Counted from the stretch's first letter, positions 23,803 through 33,833 are shown. The stretch is 35,393 bases of DNA from Spirochaetia bacterium (GCA_026002265.1 BOBG01000010.1:1-35393); one strand, 5' to 3'. Numbers and translations: made by a program. Notes: generated by a model from the sequence alone, not told the origin.

Positions 23803-25239
23803 TTAGATAACGATTCTGATCGGTTCTTGCAGTGCTTTTTCTACTGCCGTCTCGGCATCAGTTCCAAAATGTTCCCAGCCAGAATCCTCACCCTGATTGA
23901 TACTATCTCCGGCACCTTCTTCTGCCATAAAGAGTGGTACCGCCGCAGGACTCAATAAACTCAACGGAACCTGTGACCACTTTGTATTAAATGGTTTAAT
24001 GCCTTTTTCGATTCGTTTTTCGTCTATGCTTTTGTAGGTATCAACTTCCGATTTGTCTATTTCCATTGTCAACCTCGGATCGTCACGCTCGTAGCCTATA
24101 AATTCGAATATATATTCCGGCGCTTTTTGTTTTAGTATAGTATTAAAATGCTTTTGCAAAAAGCCAAGCATATCACCTAACACCATGCTTTTACTTGATT
24201 CTATTTTTGGAGTATTATCAGCACCGATAAGCGGCTGACTCTTTTGGCTATGTAATCCTAAATCTTCCAGCGACGCTCCAAACATTGCAACTAATGCCGA
24301 TAATTGCAGGTCGTACCACGTCTGGAACTCCATCTCACGATTCGTTCCCTGCAAATTTACCCATTCAAATTTACGCGCGCCTTCGCCGCTTTTTTGACTT
24401 CCGGTCGGTATTATCGGAACGTGCCATTGACTCGTTGGCGGGCCGCTCATCAAATTGGAAATATAATCTTCTATTTCCTCGACCTCTTCTCGGTCGGGAT
24501 CGCCGTTTAATAATAAGAATCCACGCGGCAATTTATTTTCTGTGAAAAACCCGGCATTATACATGAAAGTGTTAATCGAACTGGTAACTAAATCTATTGC
24601 TTGTTCTACCAGTGAATACCCATAGCCTGCATGATCAATATCAGAACGCGGATTCATACAATCGAATAATAAATTGGTTTTTGGATAAAAGGCATACGGT
24701 ACTGAATCAATTACTTGTACATATTTTATGCCGGATTCTTTTTCACTTTCCGGCATTGCAACCTCTATCGTTGCCGGATCGACTGCCCAAAACGCTACCA
24801 CTTCACCATCGAGTGTTCGCTGTAATTCAGTCGCGAGTTGATCAAGCTGACTAATGTCCCGGACTATTTTTGAAACATATTTATCAAGGTCATCGACACG
24901 GTTATCGTCTGTAATATCACCGGTATTGATAAAAAAGTTCGTCAACCTTTGTATCTCTTTCTGTTCTTCCGGTGACAGTTGTTTTGTTTTATCCATACCT
25001 TTTTTTGTAACACGAAATCCGCGTTGATTTTCTGAAGTAGATTCTTTGAGAAAGGGACGTATTTTCTTAATGATATTTTGGATACATAGGTTTAATATCC
25101 ACGCTTTTTCGGAGACCCGCCGCAATGTCTTATAGGAAACACTGCGGCCGTAATACGGCGATATTGTTTTGACGCCTCTGTAATAATTACGTTCTAAGTT
25201 AAGAGGATTGTAAAATACAGACTTCAAATCATCGGACAT
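23803..25239 (-). CDS. Portal protein
   Basis: The protein has 478 residues. It shows portal-family features: 'ILNLCIQNIIKKI', the 'RTLDGEVVAFWAVDPATIEV' segment, 'YGYSLVEQAIDLVTSSINTFMYNAGFFTEN', 'PRGFLLLNG', and 'WYDLQLSALVAMFGASLEDLGL' followed by C-terminal helices. It forms the dodecameric DNA channel at the head vertex and docks terminase, which is encoded next. GGTGGAG ribosome site before ATG. The last ~40 residues (GAGDSINQGEDSGW...) are loosely structured. Confidence 0.9.
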   Translation of the reverse strand: MSDDLKSVFYNPLNLERNYYRGVKTISPYYGRSVSYKTLRRVSEKAWILNLCIQNIIKKIRPFLKESTSENQRGFRVTKKGMDKTKQLSPEEQKEIQRLTNFFINTGDITDDNRVDDLDKYVSKIVRDISQLDQLATELQRTLDGEVVAFWAVDPATIEVAMPESEKESGIKYVQVIDSVPYAFYPKTNLLFDCMNPRSDIDHAGYGYSLVEQAIDLVTSSINTFMYNAGFFTENKLPRGFLLLNGDPDREEVEEIEDYISNLMSGPPTSQWHVPIIPTGSQKSGEGARKFEWVNLQGTNREMEFQTWYDLQLSALVAMFGASLEDLGLHSQKSQPLIGADNTPKIESSKSMVLGDMLGFLQKHFNTILKQKAPEYIFEFIGYERDDPRLTMEIDKSEVDTYKSIDEKRIEKGIKPFNTKWSQVPLSLLSPAAVPLFMAEEGAGDSINQGEDSGWEHFGTDAETAVEKALQEPIRIVI

Positions 25240-25257
25240 AATTCTCCACCCTGAATC

Positions 25258-25482
25258 CTAACGCACTGTTTTATCTTTCAGTGTTGCAATGCGATCCGCC
25301 CACTGACCTTCAGTCAATGCAAAGGTTTTGAACTTTTCACGGATAAATAATCCCAAAGTTCCACTTATAGGATGCTTTGTTACATACTGATCCACGTTTA
25401 AACGCCGTTCACGGATTAAATTCTCCGGGATCGTCTCCGAGATAGATGAGACTTGTTGTTGTTGCTTTTTCGCCTTTGGCAT
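25258..25482 (-). CDS. Small phage protein of unknown function
   Basis: The protein has 74 residues with a Gln/Lys-rich N-terminus (PKAKKQQQQVSS) and a C-terminal helical unit (HPISGTLGLFIREKFKTFALTEGQWADRI) that is common in small tail/head assembly proteins. AGGAG ~10 bases before the ATG. It overlaps the 3' end of the upstream gene by 74 bases in another frame, so possible translational coupling. Function not recognised. Confidence 0.6.
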   Translation of the reverse strand: MPKAKKQQQQVSSISETIPENLIRERRLNVDQYVTKHPISGTLGLFIREKFKTFALTEGQWADRIATLKDKTVR

Positions 25483-26179
25483 GGTTAATCACTTCTCCTA
25501 TTATATTTGACGGATCGTATTCCACGATGCCGGTGTCGATAATTGTTTGCTCTATCGTGTAATCTACTTCAAAAGTCAAATGCGCGCCGGATAATATAAC
25601 TCCAAAATCCTCGTTAAAGTTATTTGAACGCTCACCAAGTATCGTGTTATCAAATATAACTATATCATGACCCGGAGTAGTCCCACATAAATAATTCCGC
25701 AAAAATCCACACACAAACAGCCGGACGGTTTCATACAACTCGTTCTTCAACTGAATATTTTCAGACCATATTTCTATGGCTATGGTATCTTGCCGGCGCG
25801 TTGTTTGTGAAACACCGTATAACCATTCCCGCGTTTCAAATGCAGACTCTAATCCGTGCAAGACTTTTTCAGTTACTGTATAGCCATTTTCCTTTATATT
25901 TTGAATATCGTCAATAGTTATTTGTATGCCGGTTGATTCTACAAGCTGCTCGAGTTGCCCCGGTTTTATATCAGAAATCGTTGTCACAATAATTGACGGA
26001 AATAAGCTTATCGTTGGCGTTTTTTCATCGTATAATAATGTCGCGAATGGGTGTGAATTGGTAATATGTATCGTATAATTTTTGTAATAATCGGCAAGGC
26101 CAAGTGAATTAAAATACGTCTTAAACGCTTCGATAATTTTCTGCTCTACAATCAAACCACGATTGAGGTATAAGATCAT
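25409..26179 (-). CDS. Phage neck/tail protein of unknown function (possible tail terminator)
   Basis: The protein has 256 residues of mixed alpha/beta. The early 'EQKIIEAFKTYFNSLGLADYYKNYTIHITN' helix-strand start and a C-terminal 'GAHLTFEVDYTIEQT' strand resemble tail terminator or completion proteins. The gene lies after an HK97-gp10-like gene, where tail terminators usually lie. No diagnostic motif. GGAGG ribosome site; ATG overlaps the preceding stop (ATGA). Confidence 0.6.
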   Translation of the reverse strand: MILYLNRGLIVEQKIIEAFKTYFNSLGLADYYKNYTIHITNSHPFATLLYDEKTPTISLFPSIIVTTISDIKPGQLEQLVESTGIQITIDDIQNIKENGYTVTEKVLHGLESAFETREWLYGVSQTTRRQDTIAIEIWSENIQLKNELYETVRLFVCGFLRNYLCGTTPGHDIVIFDNTILGERSNNFNEDFGVILSGAHLTFEVDYTIEQTIIDTGIVEYDPSNIIGEVINHAKGEKATTTSLIYLGDDPGEFNP

Positions 26180-27033
26180 AACGGTGAATCCTCCGCGATG
26201 CCTTGTTCAATTATTTTACTGACTTCCGGCTCCATAACTTTGGCAATGGTGCCGGTTATCGGCCGTGGTGCTTGTTCCGGTTTTTTCCATGTATTTTCCC
26301 ATGACTTTTTATGTGGACGTTTATCCCAATCCGGCGGTTTTTTTGCAGATATTATTCTAAATGTTAAATACCCCGATGACTGTTCGCGCTGTCCGCCTTT
26401 TGTCCATGTATAACCTTCCGAGCGCACCATTCCAGTCATAGTATCATCGCCGCCAGTTTGCTCCGCGCGTAACCGGCCGCCCCAATCGTGCGTATATCGT
26501 TCAACCAACTGCCCAAACGCGTTCGGCGTAAAATATGTCTCACTATTGACATGGCTCATGTCAAACTTTTTAGCAATAGCATACACAGCTTTCGGCATAA
26601 CATTCCGGAAGCCGACTCGCGGATTACTCGATGTACCCGGCGTCCCCCACCGAAACGGCACAATAACATAGGGGCCGTTTTCCCCTTGCCGGGAACGCGG
26701 TCCATACGGATGCGTTTTCTTAAAGTCAATAGACTTCGTGCCATATTCCAGATACGCGGCATGAGGAGCATTGCTCACAATTTCATAGTCAAACGGACCT
26801 TTGTTTTCAACGTGAATACTTCGCGCGTAGGCACTGGTAATTACTTGTAACGGCTTGACTCCGGGAAGTTGCCCGCCGCCAGCGTAGTCTTTCCATTTCT
26901 CAGCGACTTTCACTGCGGCCTCGTGCATAGCCTGTGCCGTGCCGGGCAAAGTACCACCGGACGCAAGATGTCTCATGAGACCGGTAAGCTGTGCCAATGC
27001 ATCATTATTTAATGTCAAATTGAATTTAACCAT
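26176..27033 (-). CDS. HK97 gp10-like tail completion protein
   Basis: The protein has 285 residues. 'YEIVSNAPHAAYLEYGTKSIDFKKTHPYG' is the hallmark of gp10-like proteins (xNxxxYAxYxEyGT), preceded by 'AVKVAEKWKDYAGGG' and followed by an extra ~150 residues, longer than the usual ~130-170. ATG at 27033 with GGGGTG upstream chosen over an in-frame GTG at 27048. Links head and tail. Confidence 0.78.
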   Translation of the reverse strand: MVKFNLTLNNDALAQLTGLMRHLASGGTLPGTAQAMHEAAVKVAEKWKDYAGGGQLPGVKPLQVITSAYARSIHVENKGPFDYEIVSNAPHAAYLEYGTKSIDFKKTHPYGPRSRQGENGPYVIVPFRWGTPGTSSNPRVGFRNVMPKAVYAIAKKFDMSHVNSETYFTPNAFGQLVERYTHDWGGRLRAEQTGGDDTMTGMVRSEGYTWTKGGQREQSSGYLTFRIISAKKPPDWDKRPHKKSWENTWKKPEQAPRPITGTIAKVMEPEVSKIIEQGIAEDSPL

Positions 27034-28159
27034 TCTTTTGCACCCCACGGCTCTCGTTAAATGCCGAAAATAGTTTCAACGCCACTTTCCGCGGCATCCG
27101 TTGATCCTCGCTTGTCCGCAACATCGGGAAATTCTTCACTACTCGGTACGTTGGAAAATACCGGTACGTGATTGCCATTGCCTCTTGTTCATGTGGCTGC
27201 CGCTCTCCGATCCACTCCATCTCGTTATTTCGTATCAGGATAAAATCCTCTTGTTCCCGGTATAGTTCCGCTTTTGTCTCCACGCTCTCGACTCTTTCAA
27301 CGAAAAATTCCGGCAGCCTATCAATATTCCCGGCGTGTGTAATGACTCGTTTATCGGTATGCGTACCTGATAAAACGGTTATTACATCATCAATAGAAAC
27401 ATTGCAGTAATAAGGAATTGTAGACATAGCATCGCCTTGAGCGGCTAACACTAGTGCAGCATCCGCTTTATCTAAATTTTGTGATAATACAAAAAACCGG
27501 GACGGCCTTATATACTCTATAGTTATTCCGGTCAATACTGGTTTATTTTCATGGGTAGCTACGTGTACCGTATCTTGCCGATACCCTACAATAGGATACT
27601 CATTCCCTTCAGTATCTTCAACCCGGTCAATATGTAATACATCACCTTTTGCACGATAATAGACTCCGGCAAGTTTTGATGGCGGCGCTTCGATACCATG
27701 TACTCGGTATACTCCATGCCCAATCAACGTCAAATCGGTCTGTTCTAACATACCGGTTAACGAATCTTCAAACAAGACATCGACTAATTCGCCTCGGATT
27801 AATGCCTTTGAATTCAATACTTCGGCATACCTTCCAAACTGCCGGAATTCATAAACAGTATTATTGTGATCGTACACTTTCAGAATCGTCGCGTTGCTAT
27901 ACTCTTCCGGCAGCGTGATAATTCCATCGGAATATGTCACGCTAACAGTGTTTTGATAGTCTTTTTGAACATCATACACCTCACCGGACCCGTGACATTT
28001 TTCGCAATGAATATCCGGCTGGTTGGAGTCGGTTACACACGGGCATTTTTTCGCAATCCGCCACCGCACCCACTGCCCGTGCCGGTCTATCATTGCCTCG
28101 TAATTTTCCCGGCTTAATGATACTTTAACCGGCGAATTTTTCCCCAGACCGAATCCCAT
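27026..28159 (-). CDS. Neck / head-closure protein with zinc-finger-like motif
   Basis: The protein has 377 residues. N-terminal RHGQWVRWRIAKKCPCVTDS...DIHCEKCHGSGEVY contains CxC...CxxCxGxG, a DnaJ-like zinc-binding pattern often seen in phage neck proteins. The remainder is beta-rich. AAGAAGG ribosome site. Overlaps the next gene by 8 bases. Role inferred from order (adaptor - polyvalent protein - this - tail completion). Confidence 0.65.
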   Translation of the reverse strand: MGFGLGKNSPVKVSLSRENYEAMIDRHGQWVRWRIAKKCPCVTDSNQPDIHCEKCHGSGEVYDVQKDYQNTVSVTYSDGIITLPEEYSNATILKVYDHNNTVYEFRQFGRYAEVLNSKALIRGELVDVLFEDSLTGMLEQTDLTLIGHGVYRVHGIEAPPSKLAGVYYRAKGDVLHIDRVEDTEGNEYPIVGYRQDTVHVATHENKPVLTGITIEYIRPSRFFVLSQNLDKADAALVLAAQGDAMSTIPYYCNVSIDDVITVLSGTHTDKRVITHAGNIDRLPEFFVERVESVETKAELYREQEDFILIRNNEMEWIGERQPHEQEAMAITYRYFPTYRVVKNFPMLRTSEDQRMPRKVALKLFSAFNESRGVQKNG

Positions 28160-28160
28160 T

Positions 28161-31100
28161 TTATGCCTTCTTTTTCTGGTTCAGGTTAAGTAACCCGTAC
28201 CGCAGAGCTTTGAAAAGCATCCACGCCTGCCGGATTGCCTTACGAATACGCAAGATACGATCAAGAATATCCTTTTTCGATTCTACCTCGCCTAAAAATA
28301 TATCCACTTCACCATTGGCCGCCGGCTCTAACTGCCCATTCATTGTTTGCATGAATTCGGCAAAGCCTTTTTGTGTATCACCTTCAATCTTTTTCGCAAA
28401 TTCGACAGTGACTTTATCCGGCTTTTCTCCGTTTAACATTCCTTGCTGGGCAAAAGAACTTAGGTTTTGTTTTTTACCGGTTCTTTCCGATTCTGCTATA
28501 CACTGCAACACCATATTCACGGCACTATTGAATTCATGTGTGATAGAGTATTCATTTTTGAATGATTTGTTATGTACCAGCGGCGTCAAAGCTCGCACCA
28601 GTTTTTGCCGGATACTTTTCCCGCCCGGTTTGCTTAAGTGTCGTAAATTATCCTCATTGACTACAGACCCAATCAACACCGTTTCTAAAAACTCTTTCCC
28701 GGCTCCGGTGATTCCATTATTGGTAACATATTGTGGCACATCATACTCTCCGATAATACCGTCCCGCCGTAACGTTCCAAAAATTTCATTGACTGCTTTA
28801 GTGTTAGCGTACAAATCGCCCATCGTGTCAAAGTCTTCCATTTTTGTAGCAATACTTTGTACCGTAGGCATTTTAATAGTTTTTGAAACTTTAACTGCTG
28901 ATTCTATCGGGTCGGTTGCCTTTTTGTCTGATTGATTAAACTTTGCGAATTGATCCGTGCTATACCCGTCATTATTGTCCAACTCAAAAACCATGCGCGG
29001 ATGTTCAAACTTTCCTATATCCTCTGGACTAAACCCATAGCGCCCGGCTTTTTCTTGTAATGCCGCTCGATACTTTGTATCAGTGCCTCGACGTGCCGCT
29101 ATTTTGCTGCTCATTGTCCGGTTATTGCCGGAAATAACAACGCCATCTTTTGTTACCGTCACCGGCGAATCGAATGATAACGCACGCGCGTCATAATTTG
29201 AACCGATTTTAATAACAGCTTCTTGCGCCGCAATGTCTCTTTCGTAATCCCTATCATTTATAGTTGACCCGTCAGCATTAGTCGGGAAGCCCCGCGTTTT
29301 GTTAAACGTTCTTTCATCGTGCGAAGCTGTCGGCGTTTCCGCTTCAACCAGCTTCCAATGCCCGGAAACAGTCTCATCGCCAACGCTGATAGTATCAGAC
29401 TCGCCGTCAACAGCGGGTGCTGATTGGTACTTTTGCCGCATCTGTTCAAAGGCGGCAGTGTCTACAGGAGGCGCCGCCAACTCTGTATGTTCTTCAACTG
29501 CCGGCACCGGCGCTTTTGGCTTTTCAGGACTGAACATATCATCGACCGGCTTTTTTGTCACTTTCGCCGGCATAGAAAGCGCGCGCTCCAACACTGCTTC
29601 TTTCGTGGGCGCATTGCCTACTTTTACTTCAACTTGACCGTGTGCCGCATCTACTAATCCCATTTCCATAGCATCAACAAAGTTTGCAAAGTTTATTTGA
29701 GTTGCTGTGTCGAGCCGTTTTGCAAATGCTACTGCTACTGCGCTCGGCGGTTCCCCGAAAAGCATCTGCTGATTTGCAATATCATCAACCGAGAATTTCC
29801 CCCCAGTCTTTTGTCTTTCGGCTACACATTGTAACACAATGTCAATCGACTCGTTCAACTCATTTGTTATAGTATACCCATTTGACAATGATTTATTTTC
29901 AACCAGCGGCGCTAAGGCCCGTACCAGTTTTTGCCGGATTTCCTTTCCGCCTTCTTTATTTAACCGGCGGATATTATGTTCATTCACAATAGAACCAATC
30001 AACACTGTTTCTAAAAATTCCTTCCCGGCTCCGGTGATTCCATCCGGCGTAACGTACCGCGGAGTATCATAGGCACTTACAATCCCATCTTTTCTGAATG
30101 TTGCAAAAATACTATTTATTGCTTTTTTATCAGCGTACAACTCACCCATTGTATCATACGCAGAAAGCTGCTGTGCGACCGGCTCGATTGTTGCCATCTT
30201 GATAGTTTTTGAGATTTTAACCGCAGACTCGACCGGATCCATCGCCTTTTTCTCGGACTGATTAAACTTTGCGAATTGCTCAGTGCTGTACCCATCATTT
30301 TTATCTAATTCAAAAACCATGCGCGGGTGTTCAAAGTGTGCAATAGTTTCCGGCGTAAATCCATATCTGCCCGCCTTGTTTTTGAGTGCCTCTATGTATT
30401 GTGCGTCAGTTCCTTTTTTTGCCGCTATTTTACTACTCATTGTCCGGTTATTGCCAGAGATAACAATGCCGTCTTTCGTAACAGTTACCGGTGAATCAAA
30501 CGACAATGCCCTCGCATCATAATTACCGGCAATTTTTACCACTGCTTCTTGCGCCGCCGTGTCTCTCTCGTAATCGCGGTCGTTAATCGTGGAACCATCC
30601 GCGTTTGTCGGAAAGCCTTTCGTTTGTTGAAAGGTAGTTTCGTTATGCGAGGCAGTAGGAGTCTCCGCCTCGACTAATTTCCAGTGACCGGTCACAGTTT
30701 CATCGCCTACACTGATGCTGTCTTTTTCGCCATCAGCCGATTTTGCCGATTGGTATTTATCTTGTAGTTGGTTAAGCGTATTTGATTCCGGCGCTGTTCC
30801 GCTCGTATCACCGGCAGCTTCACGTTTGGCTTTTTCTTGTATCAAATCGAGCGGATTTTCACCGTGCCGGACTCGTAGCGCATACGGATCATTACTTCCC
30901 ATTTTTGCATTAGATACCATCATTCCGGCTTGAATATACATCCGCATTTCTGCTTCTCTGTTAGCGATAGCTTCTTGCAACGCAAGCATATTCGAAGCTA
31001 TGTTACGCTTTTTCTGTATGTCTTTTTCTTTAGTTAATTTTGCCTGTTCTTTTTCTAACTCTTTCTTTTCAGCGTCTAGTACCTTGCTATGAGTATTGTA

Positions 31101-32450
31101 CCATACTTTCAAATTATTAGATACAGAATCAAGCCTTTCGTTTAATTCAGCCTTAACTTCCGGTTTTGTTTCAACTTCCGGCTCTGTTACCTGCTTTGTG
31201 TGCTCTGTCGTACTGCTTAATTCAACTAATTGACGATAAGCTTTTTCTGCATTATCACTATTGCCGGGTGATTGATCGACATACTTATCGAGTAGCTCTA
31301 ATGGGCTAAACTTTTTGTATTTATCGGCATCTTCCCGTGCATTGTTATATTCGGCTTGCAATTTTGGATATTCTTCATTAAAGGCTTTATGCTGCGCCTC
31401 TGTTTGAAATCCTTTGTTTTGTCCTTCGACAGCATAATATTGACGTTCCCTATCTTTCATAGCTTTGAAGGCTTGATTTTCTCTTCGCCGTAATACGGTA
31501 TATTGCTTTAAACCATCAGCATCTTCTTGTGTAAGAGCGATATTCCCTAATTGCACTACATCTCCAGATATTTTTGGCGGCTCCCATTGTTTCTTAGCAG
31601 GTTTTTCCCTTTTTACTTCCCACTGTCCATCAACAACACTAGCGGCTCTTTCAGGAGTCAATTTTGGGAATATTTTTGTTTGTGCAAATAGAGCAAATTC
31701 CCGATCAATCTTTCCGGATTCGTAATCGTCTTTGAGATTGCTGTATCTTTGACTTTGAGTACCTTTTGTATATCTTTTGTCGCCACGGTATTGCTTATCC
31801 ATTTTCCTTGTTTTTATTGTTGGATCATCAACAGTGGATTCTAATTCCAATACAGGTTTTTTATCAACGCGTTCTGTTAATTCCGGTTGATTTTTCGACT
31901 GTAATTCTTGCTTTTTCTTTTCCCGGTCTGCTGTTCTGCGTTCCGCTGCCTCTTGATACTGTTGTTTTTTCTCTTCGGCACCCTTTGTATTGCCACTATC
32001 TACTTTATCACTCTGCTGCCGCACGTAGCCGCTTAACTCCTGCACAAACGGTAACGGATGCCCTTCGGCATCACTAAATCTATCACGGTTATTCAAAACT
32101 ATCTCTAGCAACTCTTGACTCGTGGTTGCCATGTCAACTTTCTTTTTCAATGCAGATAGAGAGGATTTTACCCCACGTTCTTCTTTGTCATACTTCCGCG
32201 CCCACGATAAATCAGGACGCTTTATATACTTTTTACCCTTCCACGTCTTTATCGTACCGACTGGTAATGCCCGACCTTTGATTAAAAAATGGTACCCATC
32301 AGCGTAAAAGATAGATTTCTTGACTTCAGATTCTTCCTTTTCCATTTTTTCTAAATGAGCCTTAATCTGTTTCTTAAAATACTCAAACGTGCTATTTGTA
32401 CCAGACAAGGCCTTCAAAAAATAACGTACAGCTCTATCGGTAACTATCAT
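28161..32450 (-). CDS. 1429-residue polyvalent protein with two ddrB-ParB-like modules
   Basis: Residues ~1-130 are a small unknown domain (KGRALPVGTIKTWKGKKYIKRP ...). Residues ~130-555 are long charged coiled coil. Two tandem, clearly homologous modules follow (~560-960 and ~1003-1405). Each begins with KYQSA...ISVGDET and GHWKLVEAETPTASH, then GFPTNADGSTINDRDYERD, then DSPVTVTKDGxVISGNNRTMS, matching the ddrB-like ParB-superfamily domain (GNNR as the DNA/nuclease motif). C-terminal to each comes a helical region with GITGAGKEFLETVLIGS. Such large multi-domain proteins are injected or pre-packaged with phage DNA and protect it against host defence. It is encoded in the head operon, between adaptor and neck protein, so it is probably a virion protein. 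ATG overlaps the previous stop (TTATGA). Confidence 0.75.
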   Translation of the reverse strand: MIVTDRAVRYFLKALSGTNSTFEYFKKQIKAHLEKMEKEESEVKKSIFYADGYHFLIKGRALPVGTIKTWKGKKYIKRPDLSWARKYDKEERGVKSSLSALKKKVDMATTSQELLEIVLNNRDRFSDAEGHPLPFVQELSGYVRQQSDKVDSGNTKGAEEKKQQYQEAAERRTADREKKKQELQSKNQPELTERVDKKPVLELESTVDDPTIKTRKMDKQYRGDKRYTKGTQSQRYSNLKDDYESGKIDREFALFAQTKIFPKLTPERAASVVDGQWEVKREKPAKKQWEPPKISGDVVQLGNIALTQEDADGLKQYTVLRRRENQAFKAMKDRERQYYAVEGQNKGFQTEAQHKAFNEEYPKLQAEYNNAREDADKYKKFSPLELLDKYVDQSPGNSDNAEKAYRQLVELSSTTEHTKQVTEPEVETKPEVKAELNERLDSVSNNLKVWYNTHSKVLDAEKKELEKEQAKLTKEKDIQKKRNIASNMLALQEAIANREAEMRMYIQAGMMVSNAKMGSNDPYALRVRHGENPLDLIQEKAKREAAGDTSGTAPESNTLNQLQDKYQSAKSADGEKDSISVGDETVTGHWKLVEAETPTASHNETTFQQTKGFPTNADGSTINDRDYERDTAAQEAVVKIAGNYDARALSFDSPVTVTKDGIVISGNNRTMSSKIAAKKGTDAQYIEALKNKAGRYGFTPETIAHFEHPRMVFELDKNDGYSTEQFAKFNQSEKKAMDPVESAVKISKTIKMATIEPVAQQLSAYDTMGELYADKKAINSIFATFRKDGIVSAYDTPRYVTPDGITGAGKEFLETVLIGSIVNEHNIRRLNKEGGKEIRQKLVRALAPLVENKSLSNGYTITNELNESIDIVLQCVAERQKTGGKFSVDDIANQQMLFGEPPSAVAVAFAKRLDTATQINFANFVDAMEMGLVDAAHGQVEVKVGNAPTKEAVLERALSMPAKVTKKPVDDMFSPEKPKAPVPAVEEHTELAAPPVDTAAFEQMRQKYQSAPAVDGESDTISVGDETVSGHWKLVEAETPTASHDERTFNKTRGFPTNADGSTINDRDYERDIAAQEAVIKIGSNYDARALSFDSPVTVTKDGVVISGNNRTMSSKIAARRGTDTKYRAALQEKAGRYGFSPEDIGKFEHPRMVFELDNNDGYSTDQFAKFNQSDKKATDPIESAVKVSKTIKMPTVQSIATKMEDFDTMGDLYANTKAVNEIFGTLRRDGIIGEYDVPQYVTNNGITGAGKEFLETVLIGSVVNEDNLRHLSKPGGKSIRQKLVRALTPLVHNKSFKNEYSITHEFNSAVNMVLQCIAESERTGKKQNLSSFAQQGMLNGEKPDKVTVEFAKKIEGDTQKGFAEFMQTMNGQLEPAANGEVDIFLGEVESKKDILDRILRIRKAIRQAWMLFKALRYGLLNLNQKKKA
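28250..30770 (-). repeat. Tandem coding duplication (two ddrB-ParB-like modules)
   Basis: Copy 1 spans ~29570-30770 and copy 2 ~28240-29440, separated by a Pro/Ala-rich linker (VPAVEEHTELAAPP). The protein copies look roughly two-thirds identical, with the longest shared runs around GFPTNADGSTINDRDYERD and the FNQS(E/D)KKA segment. Divergence is too large for recent duplication and both copies keep the GNNR motif, so both seem to be under selection. Confidence 0.85.
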
Positions 32451-33556
32451 AAGGCCCCCATATTCCAGTGTCCAAACTTCATTTTATTTGCTGTGAAATA
32501 ACTTTCTATTTCATCGCTATATTCTTTTATACGCGCGCCAAATGTTGCGGATGTTGCTGATTGTGTTGAGGAGAAACTTTCGCTTACCTCGTCGATCGAA
32601 AGACTGCTACTTGAGAAACCTGCGAGCAGGCCATCGCCGATTTGTGCTAGTAGTTTAACCGCGGCTACCTTACCGATTACTTCACGTACATCCGCCGGCA
32701 CCGCATCAGAGTCAGGATACCCAGCTATATAGTCAATAGCATACGCAAGATGGCCCCCGAACTGCTCCTCGCCATACGGCATTGTCGCTTGCATGACGGC
32801 ACGCGAACTAGTATCCATTCGCATAGGCCGCCTTGTCAGTCGAATGAGTCCTTTCATTTTATCGAGCACAACTGAATCGAGCAAATTCGTGACCTTTTGA
32901 TTATTAACTACAAAATCCAACCGGCTCACAGTTTGTACCGGCCGCTTTCGCGTCTCGATCATTCCGGTGCGTTGTACTTTCTCTCGCCGGTAGAGGTACA
33001 GTGCTTCTTCCTCGTCATAGTCAACCCCGGGCTGTAATCCACGACGTTCTGGTTCAGACGCTACCCTCGTCTTTTTGAGAGTAATATTCAGATTCCGGCA
33101 CACTTCCGCAACTGCCGCGTTGATATGAAATTGTATCTGCTCGTCAGTGTACGGGGAGCCATTGCTCGCTTTGAAGTCGGTGCCCCACAAATACGTATAA
33201 TGAAGATCATCGGGAGTCAAAACTTCACCCCACTGCCCCTCCGGAACCTTGTAGTTGCCGAAGGTATATCCAACCGGGCCAGTTTCGCCGCATCTCACCC
33301 ATATCGAATAATCCCACTTCGACTCTACGTCATTCCACCTGCGTACTCTGTATTGATACACACCTGCATGAACGTCATAATCGGAAAACCTGCCGACTAC
33401 TCGTGCTGGCACAACGGTTGCGTCAGGATCTGCCCTCCATCCGGCATCAGTCCAGACGAGCCATACGCTCGACATAGACGCGCGCTCTAAGCGTACCGGC
33501 AGCCCAGCCGGTAGTGTTAGGATTACATTATTTTTCAGCGAGATCGCCTGTATCAT
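32447..33556 (-). CDS. Head-tail adaptor/connector protein
   Basis: The protein has 369 residues (ATG 33556 with GGGAGAG upstream; TTG 33568 rejected). N-terminal ~120 residues look beta-sandwich/Fn3-like (SSVWLVWTDAGWRADPDAT...YQYRVRRWNDVESKWDYSIWVRC). The C-terminal two thirds are helical with 'YTDEQIQFHINAAVAEVCRNL' and 'VPADVREVIGKVAAVKLLAQIGDGLLAG', which resemble gp6/gp15-type adaptor proteins. Probable adaptor ring below the portal. Encoded between the small post-capsid gene and the polyvalent protein. Confidence 0.6.
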   Translation of the reverse strand: MIQAISLKNNVILTLPAGLPVRLERASMSSVWLVWTDAGWRADPDATVVPARVVGRFSDYDVHAGVYQYRVRRWNDVESKWDYSIWVRCGETGPVGYTFGNYKVPEGQWGEVLTPDDLHYTYLWGTDFKASNGSPYTDEQIQFHINAAVAEVCRNLNITLKKTRVASEPERRGLQPGVDYDEEEALYLYRREKVQRTGMIETRKRPVQTVSRLDFVVNNQKVTNLLDSVVLDKMKGLIRLTRRPMRMDTSSRAVMQATMPYGEEQFGGHLAYAIDYIAGYPDSDAVPADVREVIGKVAAVKLLAQIGDGLLAGFSSSSLSIDEVSESFSSTQSATSATFGARIKEYSDEIESYFTANKMKFGHWNMGAL

Positions 33557-33833
33557 GCACTCTCCCAAAACCCGGAATAAGCAACAGGTGTACCGAATTC
33601 TCGATACTCACTTCGATAAATCCTTCGCCGTCAAATTGACCGATTGAACCGTCTGTTAAAAATATTTTCCGATTTTTCAACCCGGGGTTCTCAATTCGCA
33701 TAGTAGTACTTTCCGAGTCTTTAGGCATAGCCAATGATTCTTCAGCCGTAGATTCTTGTTCTTTAGTAGTGCTTTCTGGGTCATCAGGCATAGCCAATGA
33801 TTCTTCAGCCTTAGATCGTTTTTCTTTAGGCAT
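33528..33833 (-). CDS. Small post-capsid protein with 24-residue tandem repeat
   Basis: The protein has 101 residues from ATG 33833, which overlaps the capsid gene end by 8 bases (ATGCCTAA). The N-terminal half is two copies of an acidic repeat (AEESLAMPxDxEST-T...). The C-terminal half (IENPGLKNRKIFLTDGSIGQFDGEGFIEVS) is a short beta domain resembling small phage head proteins encoded right after the capsid gene. Function unknown; head decoration or completion is possible. Confidence 0.6.
   Translation of the reverse strand: MPKEKRSKAEESLAMPDDPESTTKEQESTAEESLAMPKDSESTTMRIENPGLKNRKIFLTDGSIGQFDGEGFIEVSIENSVHLLLIPGFGRVHDTGDLAEK

Noticed and set aside
28210..28935. 241-residue plus-strand open frame
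   Set aside because: Lies fully inside the polyvalent gene on the other strand, and an equivalent shadow frame appears in the second module copy (29839-30072), as expected for an antisense artefact.
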